This document shows positions 1 to 9,729 of a stretch of DNA of 64,000 nucleotides, in pieces. The position numbers were made by a program, and so were the translations under genes. Every line of letters starts with the position of its first letter. Positions within the stretch are counted from its first letter, which is position 1. Source of the stretch: Lithodes maja (Eukaryota > Arthropoda > Malacostraca > Decapoda > Lithodidae); NCBI GenBank assembly GCA_037953745.1, contig JBAKBP010003230.1, positions 93,947 to 157,946 of the forward strand, in the 5' to 3' direction. The notes beneath the pieces are model-generated. The model was not told where the DNA came from and did no database searches. It worked only from the letters and a program-made list of their open reading frames with translations.

Positions 1-480
1 AAGTGTTTTCTTTGGAAAGGAATTATGCTTTTGACAAAAAAAAAACTAACTACCGTACCTGTTCTATATGTTATATGTTATTAAAAGTAACATACAGTAG
101 CCTATATTGTATGTGGCATGATTATAGATATGAAACTTGCTACCATATTCTGGCTTTTGCATGCATGATAGCTTTTCATACTTATGCTGGAAATATTATA
201 ATGCAGTTGTATGGTTGCTCACAGTGCTCAGTGACAAGAAAATATTGAGAGGTCAGAAACTGGAAAGATCGCACGTTCTATTTATGTAATACTGTACTAC
301 GTATTTGTTTAGTGTAATTTTCTCTCGCAGCCTTTTGTAATTATCGTAGGAATCATAGCCTATTCCTTAGAACTTATCTATTGCGATTCTTACCTAATCC
401 TTTGGGTCAGCCATATTTGAGTTCTGTTCTAGAGCTTATATGGTCTGCTTAAACTACTCACAGTAAATGAAACAAAATTG
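1..480. other. AT-rich sequence, nothing recognised
   Basis: No ORF with family resemblance, no splice-bordered exon and no terminal repeat was found. It lies upstream of a LINE fragment. Confidence 0.4.
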
Positions 481-488
481 TTTACAAT

Positions 489-800
489 ATGCCTCTCCCC
501 CTGAAGGGAAAGGTGTATGCCTCATGTGTTACAAGTGCAATGATGTATGCCTCAGAAACATGGGCCGTTAAAGTAGAGGATGTCAACAGAATGAAACTTA
601 ATTATATGAGAATGGTGAGATAGATTTGTGGGGCCAGGCTGCAGGATAGAATAACTAATGATTAGCTGAGGAGACATTTAGGTATAAAGAGTATTAGCAA
701 GGTGATGCGTACAAGTAGACTGGGATGGTATGGACATGTGGAGAGAATGGATGAACAAAATTGGGTGAAAAATGCAGGTCTGTGATTGTGGAGGGAGCTG
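489..800 (+). pseudogene. LINE B 3' fragment (RTE-like reverse transcriptase C-terminus)
   Basis: The translation closely matches the downstream half of the LINE B frame at 18066-18410, including the segments SAMxYASETWAVKVED and LGWYGHVERMDEQNWVK. In-frame stops interrupt it (the Trp codon of the MVRWM motif reads TAG, and a TAG follows ITND). It is therefore a dead 5'-truncated fragment. Similarity to LINE B fades near 800, where a short palindrome (AAGTGGAC/GTCCACTT) sits. Confidence 0.8.
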
Positions 801-1371
801 CACCAAGTGGACCGAGAAAGTCCACTTCTCCACCTCGCTCTCCTTGACCACCTCACTTCCCTTCTCCAATTCAAGTGATATCGAGGTCACCTTACGCTTT
901 GGGAGGCATGATAACACGGGAATATATGCGGAGGAGGTAACAATCACACAAGATGGCTACCCACTTAAAACTTACTGACGCCCGTGACGTCACTTCTCGG
1001 CCAGGTGGGTGACTCAGAGCCCAGCCTGTATATCGGCGTTCCGACGGATCCCCGTTTTGACGGACATTCACCGGGGATGGGGGTGCGTCATCCGACAACG
1101 TCGGAGACTGTCGGAACGATGACGGAAATGTCCGAGAAACGGAAGTAAGTGTCCGAGACGTGACGGCGATCCGGCTAGTACGGGTTTCCAACAATTAGAG
1201 GTCCGAAATGGCGAGGGACTACTGTACAGTATAGTATGGAATTTCTTATACCAGTAAAATTAGCTAACTTCAGACATTTCTAGTATAATGAGCCACATAA
1301 ATAATGGGAAATGATTTCTATAGTATGGAAGAAAAAAAATATGTTTACATTTTCCATAATATTAACCCCTC
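801..1371. other. CpG-rich intergenic segment
   Basis: From 985 to 1200 the sequence is rich in CGGA, TCCGA and GACG words. This is unlike the AT-rich surroundings. No long ORF or known motif was recognised. Confidence 0.35.
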
Positions 1372-1558
1372 CAACCCGGATGACCTCTTCTACGCCCATA
1401 ACAAACTCGGCCCGCGCAACCCGGATGGCCTCTTCTACGCCCCTTGCTTTCGTGCTTGATTTTCGAAAGCCGCGCGCACATTTTGCTATCATGGGACGGT
1501 AGGTGGCGCCACCCGGCGTCAACGACGCCACAACAACAGTATCTAGCCCGACGCCATC

Positions 1559-4483
1559 ATGGACAGTACACCAAATAGTGATTCCGCCGTGTCCGACAGC
1601 GGGCTTCCTACGACGCCCTTGCTAGTGCGTCGTGCCTTACCCCGACGCCATCGCCTAAATGTGTTATCTCCCGGAGGTATTGAGAAGACTTTGAGACTTT
1701 ATGAGAAAGCTGATGCCAAGCATAAGATTGATGAAGAAGTGAGTGACCACTCGAGTAATTATAAGTCGAGTGATTATGGCCATCAGAGTGATAAAGAACA
1801 ATTCCTGGGATTTGCGAGAGAATTTGACAGTGATGAGAGTGATGAAGGTGATGTACCAGTTGTTGAGGAAGCTGGTTTACCTAAAGAAAGTGAACTTGCG
1901 AGAGTGAGTGAGTGGGAGAGTTCAAGGTCACTCACCAAATTTCGCATAAGTGACACGACTCCAAGCCCTTCCCCAGGTAAATCGCCTTTCAAGCTACATT
2001 TGTACAAGCGAAAAATACTTGAAATTGAAAAGGCGGCCGCGGCAGCTAGGGAACAAGCTAAAATACTTGGTGAGGATGAGGCTGTGAGTGAGGGTCAGCG
2101 TGGTGACCCTTCTCGACCGCCATTGTCTCCCTTATCTACCCACGCCACCCAAGATGACCCGGATGCCCCGCATTCTTCCCCACCACCCCCACCATTGCCA
2201 AGGGTTGAGGACCCCCCACTTTCGGCCTATTTGCCTCCTAGGTCCCCCGACAGGAGACATACTCTTGCCGAAAAGGGGAAAGGTAGAAAATATACTAAGA
2301 AAACTAAGACAAGTAAGAGAGTTTTATTCGAGGCTCCCGCGGCGGCGTCCACCCCGGCCGGCCCCAGCCATACGTCCCCGCAACTGTCCCCGCAACTTTC
2401 CCCACGGTCCTCCCCACCTCTCCCGCCTTCAACATGTCTTCCTGCAGAAGTCTTTGAGCTCGCATCACCAATACCTGGGCCTAGTGAAAGTCAATCATTG
2501 CTTTCTGTCACTCGTCGCAGGCCAAGGAGCCCGGGACCTCGGGAGGACACAGCCTCACCTGCCACTCCTTCCCCACCTCGCCCACCCGCACGCCGCCCAC
2601 GCATCACTGGTTCCCCGCCAGATTATGTGGGCGACACTGATGATGAAGGGCACCTCTCTGAAGACTCTGGCCATGATTACATAGGTCCACCGTCAGGGCA
2701 AGATGACCACGATGACGATGACGATGACTATATGGACATCGACGACCCTCGACCCACCCGCTTGGCCCGGCTTCGTGCTGCCCGTCTTTCTGCCCGCCGC
2801 CCTGGCCGCCGCCCTGGCCGACGCCCTCGCCGCCGCCCTAGGGCGCGCGCCTCCCGAGTTGGCCGTGGGCGTGCTGGGCCACCAGTTGGAGCTCCTCGTC
2901 AGCGTAGACAAGACCCATTCTACGTTTTTCAGTGGCAAGACATAGTTGATGGGGATGTATACAACCCTGATGTGCCAGCTTTTGATGAGGCAATGGAGGG
3001 TTCAGGCATTACCCCCAATTTTCCAGCAGGCCCCAATGCTCCACCACACGAACTATTTGAGGCATTCTTTGATGAGGAGGTGGTAGGCTATGTTGTCAAA
3101 GAGACAAACAAGCAGCACCAATTCCAGGTACACTTTTTGGGCAAGGTGACCAAGGGCCATATGAGGAAGTGGACCCCAGTGACTCATAAAGAATTCATGG
3201 TGTTCCTGGCACTCACCATGCTAATGCCTCATGTCAAGAAGCATAGGTTGCCTGACTATTGGATCACCAATGATCTGATTTCAACCCCTGCCTTCGGGAA
3301 ATATATGGCTCGCGACCGGTACCTTGATATCCTCGCAGCGCTCCATCTTGTCACCAACACCGACGTCCACCGCCCAGACAAGCTGTGGAAGATTAGGACG
3401 TTGTATGAGATGATGCGAGAACGCTTCACCTCCTACTTCAAGCCCTTCCGCAAGGTCGTCATTGACGAGTCTCTTGTGCTGTTCCGGGGAAAACTCAGCT
3501 TCCGGCAGTACATCCCCTCAAAAAGACATCGCTTTGGCATAAAATTCTTTGTGCTGTGCGACTGCCAAACTGGCTATGTCCTGGACTTCCTGGTCTACAG
3601 CGGGAAGGAAGGGGACGTGCTTGTGGACCCCCTCATTGGCTTTGGCGGAGCAGTGGTGCAAGCCATGATGGACCGCTACTTCCATAAGAATCACGTCCTC
3701 TACACGGACAACTATTACACGTCCCCCACTCTCTCACAGTACCTGCATGAGCGCAAGACGGGGACTGTAGGCACAGTACGAGGGAAAAGGAAGGGCATGC
3801 CAACTTTCCCTGTAAAGACCAAAAAAGGTGATGTCTTCAAGAAGAAGTCGGGGCCCATTCTGGCTATCCACTGGCACGACCAGCGGAAGGTCAACCTCCT
3901 GAGCACCATCCACAAGGGGGAAATGGTGGAGACTGGCAAGGTGGATCGCCGCACCCAGGCCAGGGTGACCAAGCCCGATGCTGTCCTGGACTACAACGTC
4001 AACATGAGGCTGGTGGACAAGTCCGACATGCAGATAGGCTTCATTGACTGCCTGCGTACCTCGTGCAGATGGTACAAAAAGTTCTTTCTGCATATGGTGG
4101 ACATGTCAGTTCTGAATGCCTATAATATATACAGGCTTCGGAATGAGAACCCACCCCTGAAGTTCAATAGCCTGCGGAAGTTCCAAAAGCAGGTGTTGAC
4201 GGAGCTCCTGGAGAAGTATGCTACGCCACAGAGGGCAGTGGCACATCCTGGGCCCGCCGTTATCGACCGCTTGCAGTCTGCTCCATACCTGCTTAGGCAC
4301 AAGCTTGCTTTCTTTCCTCAGAATGCAGCAGGAAGAACACAGCAGAAGCGGTGCCATGTCTGCTACCACAGCAGGGTGAGGCCGCACCCAGGTAGAAAGT
4401 CAACCACGGAGTGTGTCGAGTGCAAGGTGGCACTCTGTGCTGTAGATTGCTTCTTTGCTTACCACTCCAAGCTGGAGTTCTAA
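1559..4483 (+). CDS. piggyBac-type transposase (PB1)
   Basis: The 974-codon ORF is open from ATG to TAA. The C-terminal two thirds is a DDE_Tnp_1_7-type transposase. Candidate catalytic aspartates are D636 (VIDESLVLFRGK), D717 (YTDNYYTSP) and D820 (RLVDKSD). A Cys/His-rich tail (CHVC...CVEC...CAVDC) matches the C-terminal zinc-binding module that directs piggyBac to its ends. The first ~460 residues are an unusual extension: acidic and Ser-rich, then Pro/Ser-rich, then an Asp run and an Arg/Gly/Pro block (about residues 400-445). Canonical piggyBac transposase is near 600 residues. The same start context (MDxxPxSDS) is shared with PB2, which supports this ATG. Confidence 0.9.
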   Translation: MDSTPNSDSAVSDSGLPTTPLLVRRALPRRHRLNVLSPGGIEKTLRLYEKADAKHKIDEEVSDHSSNYKSSDYGHQSDKEQFLGFAREFDSDESDEGDVPVVEEAGLPKESELARVSEWESSRSLTKFRISDTTPSPSPGKSPFKLHLYKRKILEIEKAAAAAREQAKILGEDEAVSEGQRGDPSRPPLSPLSTHATQDDPDAPHSSPPPPPLPRVEDPPLSAYLPPRSPDRRHTLAEKGKGRKYTKKTKTSKRVLFEAPAAASTPAGPSHTSPQLSPQLSPRSSPPLPPSTCLPAEVFELASPIPGPSESQSLLSVTRRRPRSPGPREDTASPATPSPPRPPARRPRITGSPPDYVGDTDDEGHLSEDSGHDYIGPPSGQDDHDDDDDDYMDIDDPRPTRLARLRAARLSARRPGRRPGRRPRRRPRARASRVGRGRAGPPVGAPRQRRQDPFYVFQWQDIVDGDVYNPDVPAFDEAMEGSGITPNFPAGPNAPPHELFEAFFDEEVVGYVVKETNKQHQFQVHFLGKVTKGHMRKWTPVTHKEFMVFLALTMLMPHVKKHRLPDYWITNDLISTPAFGKYMARDRYLDILAALHLVTNTDVHRPDKLWKIRTLYEMMRERFTSYFKPFRKVVIDESLVLFRGKLSFRQYIPSKRHRFGIKFFVLCDCQTGYVLDFLVYSGKEGDVLVDPLIGFGGAVVQAMMDRYFHKNHVLYTDNYYTSPTLSQYLHERKTGTVGTVRGKRKGMPTFPVKTKKGDVFKKKSGPILAIHWHDQRKVNLLSTIHKGEMVETGKVDRRTQARVTKPDAVLDYNVNMRLVDKSDMQIGFIDCLRTSCRWYKKFFLHMVDMSVLNAYNIYRLRNENPPLKFNSLRKFQKQVLTELLEKYATPQRAVAHPGPAVIDRLQSAPYLLRHKLAFFPQNAAGRTQQKRCHVCYHSRVRPHPGRKSTTECVECKVALCAVDCFFAYHSKLEF

Positions 4484-4755
4484 TAATCATACTGAAATTG
4501 CCAAATAAAATGACAATATGTACACTATAATTATATATAGGCAAAAAGTGGAAGAAAACCAATGTATTATAATAAAAAAGTCAAGTATTATGAGAAAATT
4601 GATACAAATACAATTCCACCATAATAATATGTGAAAGTGACACATATGTATATACCAAGTGACATTCATATGATTAGAACCTATAGAAATATATAAATCA
4701 GTGAAAAAAGACACAATAAATTGTATATAAAACGTTTACAAATCATATAACTAAG

Positions 4756-5240
4756 TGAAAGTGACAAGACCTAAGATTTGATGGCCAAAGTATAATAAAC
4801 ACCTGTGATAACGAATAATCAGTACCTAATACAACAATAACCTACCTCAATTACTAATAAAATGTACGGTATCGAGTGAAAATGAGCATTATCAGTGACA
4901 GTGACACTCTCTAAAGCATATTTGTCAAAGTGAAAGTGACACAAGACCTAAGATTTGATGGCCAAAGTATAATAAACACCTGTGATAACGAATAATCAGT
5001 GCCTAATACAACAATAACCTACCTCAATTACTAATAAAATGTACGGTATCGAGTGAAAATGAGCATTATCAGTGACAGTGACACTCTCTAAAGCATATTT
5101 GTCAAAGTGAAAGTGACACAAGACCTAAGATTTGATGGCCAAAGTATAATAAACACCTGTGATAACGAATAATCAGTGCCTAATACAACAATAACATACC
5201 TCAATTACTAATAAAATGTACGGTATCGAGTGAAAATTAC
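4756..5240 (+). repeat. 177-bp tandem array inside PB1
   Basis: Three copies, the last diverging. The word ATGGCCAAAG recurs at 4781, 4958 and 5135, exactly 177 bp apart. Each unit contains AGTGAAAGTGACA-like and CAGTGACAGTGACAC words. PB2 carries four copies with the same 177-bp period. Confidence 0.9.
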
Positions 5241-5731
5241 CAATATCAGTGAAATTGATACCCTAATAAACATATTTTATATAATTGGCCTCAAAATAAC
5301 TAGAAAATATCAAATAAATATCACCTTCTCAATATCAAACACTAAAATCGTCTAAGGGAGATAAATACTTTGGCGCGGCGAGCGGCTAGGTGCGTCGTAG
5401 CCATGGCGGGCCGACGCTTTCGGACGCGGGAGGAAATTCCCGCATAAAAAAGCACTCGTCTTCCCGCGCTCACCATTATGCAACCAGAGGGGCTAGAGAC
5501 CTCTACTCAACGCCATTCGACAGAGGAAGGTTTGTGGAACATTATTCTTTTTTATTCACAACATTACATGCCATATTCATTGACTTACAGAGTAGTTAAC
5601 ATAGCCCAAAGATCGTCAAAACCCCCGGTACAGCAGCACAGTCGTAAGCTATAGCCCCCGGGGCTGGAGGGTTAAGGGGGGGGGGGGGGGTCACCTGCTT
5701 TTTTTCTCTTTTTCTCCTTTTCGCTTTCTCT

Positions 5732-5989
5732 GACTTGTATCCATTGGGCCCCATTCGGCCAACTGTTTTAAGATGTTTATTCCCATCTAGGTGTCAATAT
5801 CATCCTGGCGAGTGATAACGAGCTAGCATTGTTTGGAGAAATCCGGCTTTGCCGTAGATGTTTTTCTATCGAAAAATTTACAAATTTAGCTTGCTGTCAA
5901 AACAAAAATATATATACCGCTCGTCAGGAAAATATTGACACCTGGATGGGGGTAAACGTCTTAAAATAGTAGGCTGAATGGAGCCGAAT
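5732..5989. repeat. M4-related foldback repeat
   Basis: The arm at about 5732-5809 is the imperfect reverse complement of the arm at about 5911-5989. Both contain the GGTGTCAAT...CTGGCGAG-like core seen in the M4 MITEs. The centre is AT-rich. It starts beside a G-run just outside PB1. Confidence 0.7.
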
Positions 5990-6900
5990 GGATACAAGCC
6001 AGAGAAATGGCTCATTACATTTTATCCAGAAATAATTGAAACTTTCCTGTATGAAATATTGGTCCACTTTCTGATTCTTTGTCTATATGATTGTGATTTT
6101 ACATTGTACATTTTTGCTTCCGTTGTTTTGTCTTGTACAATTATGAACATCAATCTGACTCATGATCAGTGTTGCCAATTTAGCTACTTTCTCACTCGAT
6201 CTTGAAGTACTTACAGTACTTCATCTAGTGGCAAATTTTTATATCTAGCAACATGAATTCTAGTCACATTCTGGAGAGTGTTACATTATTCGAGCGATTT
6301 TCAACATTTATTTACTATCCAGCGGACTTAACTCATAATCTGCGCAGCTATGGCATTTGAAAGTGCCTGCCATGCGAAGGTATTCATATTTATTCCTGAC
6401 TAAAATTGTCAATTTACCATATTTTGCCTATTTTACTTTTAATATGAACATATGAACATTGGAAAGCAATAATACAAGTGGTAACTGCAATTGGCTGGTG
6501 AAAATCGTATATTTTAGCCCCGCGGTTGTAATCTGACCTTGGCCGGCGAGAGAAAAACACCCTCACTCTCTCTTGTCTTGGATGGCACTGAGCACAAGGG
6601 GAGCTCTCAGACTGGCTTAGAGGGTCGGAGATGCACTTCTCCATCCACCCCCCCTCTCTCCCACCCGTCCTCCCACAAAAATACTCGATAAATATCGGGA
6701 ATAATAGGGATAATACCTGATAATTGAGGAGGGGGGGAGAAGGGGAAGGGGGGATTGGGACACATGTGTAGGAGTGGTAGAAAGTAATGGAGGGGAATTA
6801 TCTCACCTAATCACAAATTGAGTGCCACTGGGGTGTTTTAAAAGTTTTGTATTAGGCTTTGGATCTTAAGAATCTGGCCTCATTCGCCCAGTAGAACCTC
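5990..6900. other. Intergenic or intronic sequence, nothing recognised
   Basis: No coding or repeat signature could be supported, apart from short low-complexity stretches (G- and C-rich near 6645-6750). Confidence 0.35.
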
Positions 6901-6904
6901 TTAA

Positions 6905-7131
6905 CCCTCTCACGACCATAGGACGCAGAGGTTGCCAGATTAGCAATAAGAAATAGATTACTCTCACTGTTATAATTACCTCTCCAAAATTAGTGTTCTG
7001 CCCACAGCTAACTCAAAGACAACTGCAGAGGTTGAAGTAAACAAACTAAAGGTTTATAGATACCCCTGACGGTAACAAAGGCTTTAAAGTATCTCTAATA
7101 GGCTCAAAAATCGCGTCAGGATGTGAGAGGG
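6905..7131. mobile_element. MITE M3, copy 1
   Basis: Flanked by TTAA (6901-6904, 7132-7135), with ends CCCTCTCAC and GTGAGAGGG. The 227-bp body is shared with 7763-7982, and in reverse orientation with 25285-25511 and 47496-47721. Confidence 0.85.
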
Positions 7132-7529
7132 TTAAGAGTCTGGCCGCAGTCCAGAGGTTAACATGGTAACTCTGCTCATGATAGGTAAGGTTCTAAGATG
7201 TCGGTAGTTATACAAACAGGTAAGGTATATTTCTATATTCTTAGCATTTAATAAGACTGTAATTGGTTTTAATTAATCGTTTGTATAGTTTTATTTATTT
7301 ATTTATTATATTTCGCTTACATTTTTATAATCTTCTTTTATTTTCAGTTTTATTTTACTCCAATACAATATTTCTTATCATGGTATAAGACAATTTTTGT
7401 GATATTGATTCATATATTGTTGGTACAGGAATTGCTTTGTATTTTCTATCCTCCTGTTACAAGGAGAATTTGTATTACAGTATTTGTCTGTGAATTAGTT
7501 CATTAGTTTATTTAAGTATGGTTGCGCTA

Positions 7530-7760
7530 ATAAGTCATGTCCCAGCTGTCATTACGTTTGGCTTGCTCTGTGCTGTATTAATGTCTGTCAGATGTTGAAT
7601 AGGGTGGGTAAGTGTAGGAACATGTTTGTATATTTCACTCGATATGAAAAAATGAAACTTAGATATTGCTGATACCAATTAATGATCAAAACATACTTGG
7701 TGCCGAGACATCACTTATTAGCGCATTGTACATTGGGGTTTGTAATTGATGATTAATGTT
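7530..7760. repeat. Dispersed repeat, M6 empty-site paralogue
   Basis: It matches 48098-48615 closely (AGTCATGTCYCAGCTGTCATT onward) but lacks the M6 insertion. The uninterrupted TTAA is at 7578-7581. The 3' part (TTGTAATTGATGATTAATG) also occurs, inverted, beside the tRNA-like SINEs at 51.7 and 52.0 kb, so at least that part is SINE-derived. Confidence 0.7.
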
Positions 7761-7762
7761 AA

Positions 7763-7982
7763 CCCTTTCACGCATTTATGACGCAGAGGTTGCCAGATTA
7801 GCAATAAGAAATTCTCTCACTCTTCTAATTACCTCTCCAAAATTAGTTTTCTGCCCACAGCTAACTCAAAGACAACTGCAGAGGTTGAAGTAACTAAACT
7901 AAAGGTTTATAAATACCCCTGATGGTAACAAAGGCTTTAAAGTATCCCCAATAGGCTAAAAATCGCGTTATGTCGGAGAGGG
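7763..7982. mobile_element. MITE M3, copy 2
   Basis: Flanked by TTAA (7759-7762, 7983-7986). Same body as copy 1. It ends only 35 bp before the SVOP exon at 8018 and lies in the polypyrimidine/branch-point neighbourhood. Confidence 0.85.
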
Positions 7983-8017
7983 TTAAGAATGGGGTGTTAA
8001 TTTTGTTTGTGTTTCAG

Positions 8018-8143
8018 TGTTTCTGGGCGATGGGAGCGTGTGCAGAGGTGCTGTTGGCACTGTGGGTAATGCCAACACTGGGGTGGAACGGTCTACTGGC
8101 ACTCTCCATCATACCTCTAGTGCTCTTTGTTATTGTCTGTCAG
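8018..8143 (+). CDS. SVOP: SVOP-like transporter, first exon seen
   Basis: The exon encodes CFWAMGACAEVLLALWVMPT... and ends ...FVIVCQ (42 codons, phase 0 at both ends). It is bordered by TTTGTGTTTCAG and GTCAGT. The sequence resembles the membrane segment preceding the LPESARY loop of synaptic vesicle 2-related protein (SVOP), a 12-helix major-facilitator transporter of vesicle membranes whose substrate is unsettled. Splicing to the next six exons keeps one open frame of 306 codons to the stop at 49226, about the length of the SVOP C-terminal half. Upstream exons were not found in 1-8017. A related SV2-like or organic-ion transporter is the alternative, but SVOP fits best across all exons. 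Confidence 0.9.
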
Positions 8144-8322
8144 GTCAGTTCTCTTTAATCTCTTATAGCCAGGTCGGTCCTTTGAGATCTGTACCCTATA
8201 AATTGTTCTTTCCTCGCATCATCATTATGCTATTCAGTGTGCAGTTGGGTCTTAGTACATGATTAGATTGATATCCAGTATTTGTTAAGTGAATATTAAT
8301 TATAGTCATGTACTTAACCTTT

Positions 8323-8851
8323 AACTGTCTTGGTGGTGTAATGGTTAACCCACTGAACCCCAGCGACGACACATCGTCGGCAATGTATGTAACGCTAAAC
8401 CACAGCGACGACAACGTGTCGTCCCTGTTAATTACTCCGGTCCTATGGCACCTAGAGGGCTCAGATTTGTATGGGAACTGTGTATGTATCCCACGCAACC
8501 ATGCCGATGGTTGAAAACTCTCAAAGTCCAACCGCGTGCGCGTGAAAAAACTTTTTTTGGGTGTTTTTTGCCTTCAATTTTCCCCTCTTGTAAAATCGAC
8601 TTTCGGGCGCACCGTTGGACCCCTTTTTGACCTAAGGGATTGTTTTTTTTTTTTGGTGTTTCCTTCATTCCTAACCCATTCCCTATTGTTTCTGGGAAAG
8701 AAAAAAAAATCAAAACCTGCTGGTCCCTTGTGGTACATTTCTTCTAAACTAGCTGGGGCTCAGTGGGTTAAAGTGTGTAAGAAATTAAGATTGTATGTGG
8801 TATCCCAGGTTCGAATCCCGGGAGGATCACTTGCTTTCATTAATTTCATTG
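8323..8851 (+). repeat. tRNA-derived SINE, split by M7
   Basis: The A-box-like TGGTGTAATGG lies before the M7 insertion. The B-box GGTTCGAATCCC lies at 8808-8819 after it, followed by GGGAGGATCA. The same head occurs at 45772-45890 (+) and twice in reverse at 51.7-52.1 kb. It is a dispersed pseudo-tRNA rather than a working tRNA. Confidence 0.75.
8349..8767. mobile_element. MITE M7
   Basis: Flanked by TTAA (8345-8348, 8768-8771). Inverted ends are CCCACTGAACCCCAGC and the complement of CCCACTGAGCCCCAGC. It is inserted between the A and B boxes of a tRNA-like SINE. Confidence 0.85.
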
Positions 8852-8899
8852 GGAGGTGTTTGGTGTTGGGAGTTAAATTAATTAATTAAATTATAGCAT

Positions 8900-9729
8900 T
8901 ATTAATACAGTACTGTACTATGTAACACTAATAATAATAATGATAAGCATGTTACTTATTTCTCACAAGTGCCAATTTTTCCGCAAAATTCACTGGCGCT
9001 CGAAAAACAAAACATAAAAACAAACACATCACTTAAATTAATGCAACACAAACTTATATGCATTACTGTACTTATAATTCAGTCACTAGCAGTGGCAAAT
9101 AGCCTACGCCCTATAGCCCTCCATGATGACACCCCTCTATAAAAATTGAAGAGTAAACAAAGTCTAATTTACCTAAAAACTTATAAGAGTTGACTTACTT
9201 TAATTGTTGATAATGATGGATAGCTCAAGGATAGAGTTAGGAATAGATAGAAGGTATAGTGGCCACTAAGAATTAAGAATTAGGATGACTTATCGTGAAT
9301 AAGGTGGTTGTTGTAAGAGTGGCTAGAAGGAGATGTTGAAGAGGTCTTAGCGAAAGTGAGTCTACTGCTCTCGCGGTTGGGAACTCCAAGTTCCAAAATA
9401 ACGCATGCACAGTGAACTTTATTCACTAATGCGTCGCTTAACTAACTGCAAGATATACCGGATTAATTATAATGATAACCCGATATAATTATGGATAATA
9501 AACCCATAGAAACTTAATACGAAAGAGTACATATCTTTTATAAAGATACAGTACACTATATAGTTTTAATCTAATATTGGCGCCTAATTCAAACTTCCAA
9601 TATATCTACTTAACCTAAATTGTCGAGTTACTTACGAGTCTCGACACCTCTCAAGATTATAGCTTCTTTCAAAGAGAAAAGTCTTAAGTTGTCTCTTGGA
9701 GCACTCAACAGAACTTAGTTGTCTTATGG
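8900..9729. other. Non-coding, probably LINE C 3' flank
   Basis: AT-rich with no ORF resemblance. Part of it is likely the 3' untranslated region of the minus-strand LINE C that ends near 9730, but no tail repeat was identified. Confidence 0.3.

Larger units (their letters stand above)
1376..5671 (+). mobile_element. piggyBac element PB1, near-complete
   Basis: TTAA lies at 1372-1375 and again at 5672-5675, the classic piggyBac target duplication. Terminal inverted repeats are CCCCTCCAACCCGG on the left and the complement of CCCTCCAGCCCCGG on the right. The 4.3-kb body has one long transposase ORF and a 177-bp tandem array before the right end. The left end holds two direct copies of a block starting AACCCGGATG (about 1390 and 1418). 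Confidence 0.9.

Noticed and set aside
2088..2684. 198-codon overlapping ORF in PB1
   Set aside because: Alternate frame over the Pro-rich extension. Pro/His/Leu bias is what a shifted GC-rich repeat would give.
8323..8851. tRNA gene with intron
   Set aside because: The interruption is a TTAA-flanked MITE far longer than tRNA introns, and the head is repeated in other SINE copies.
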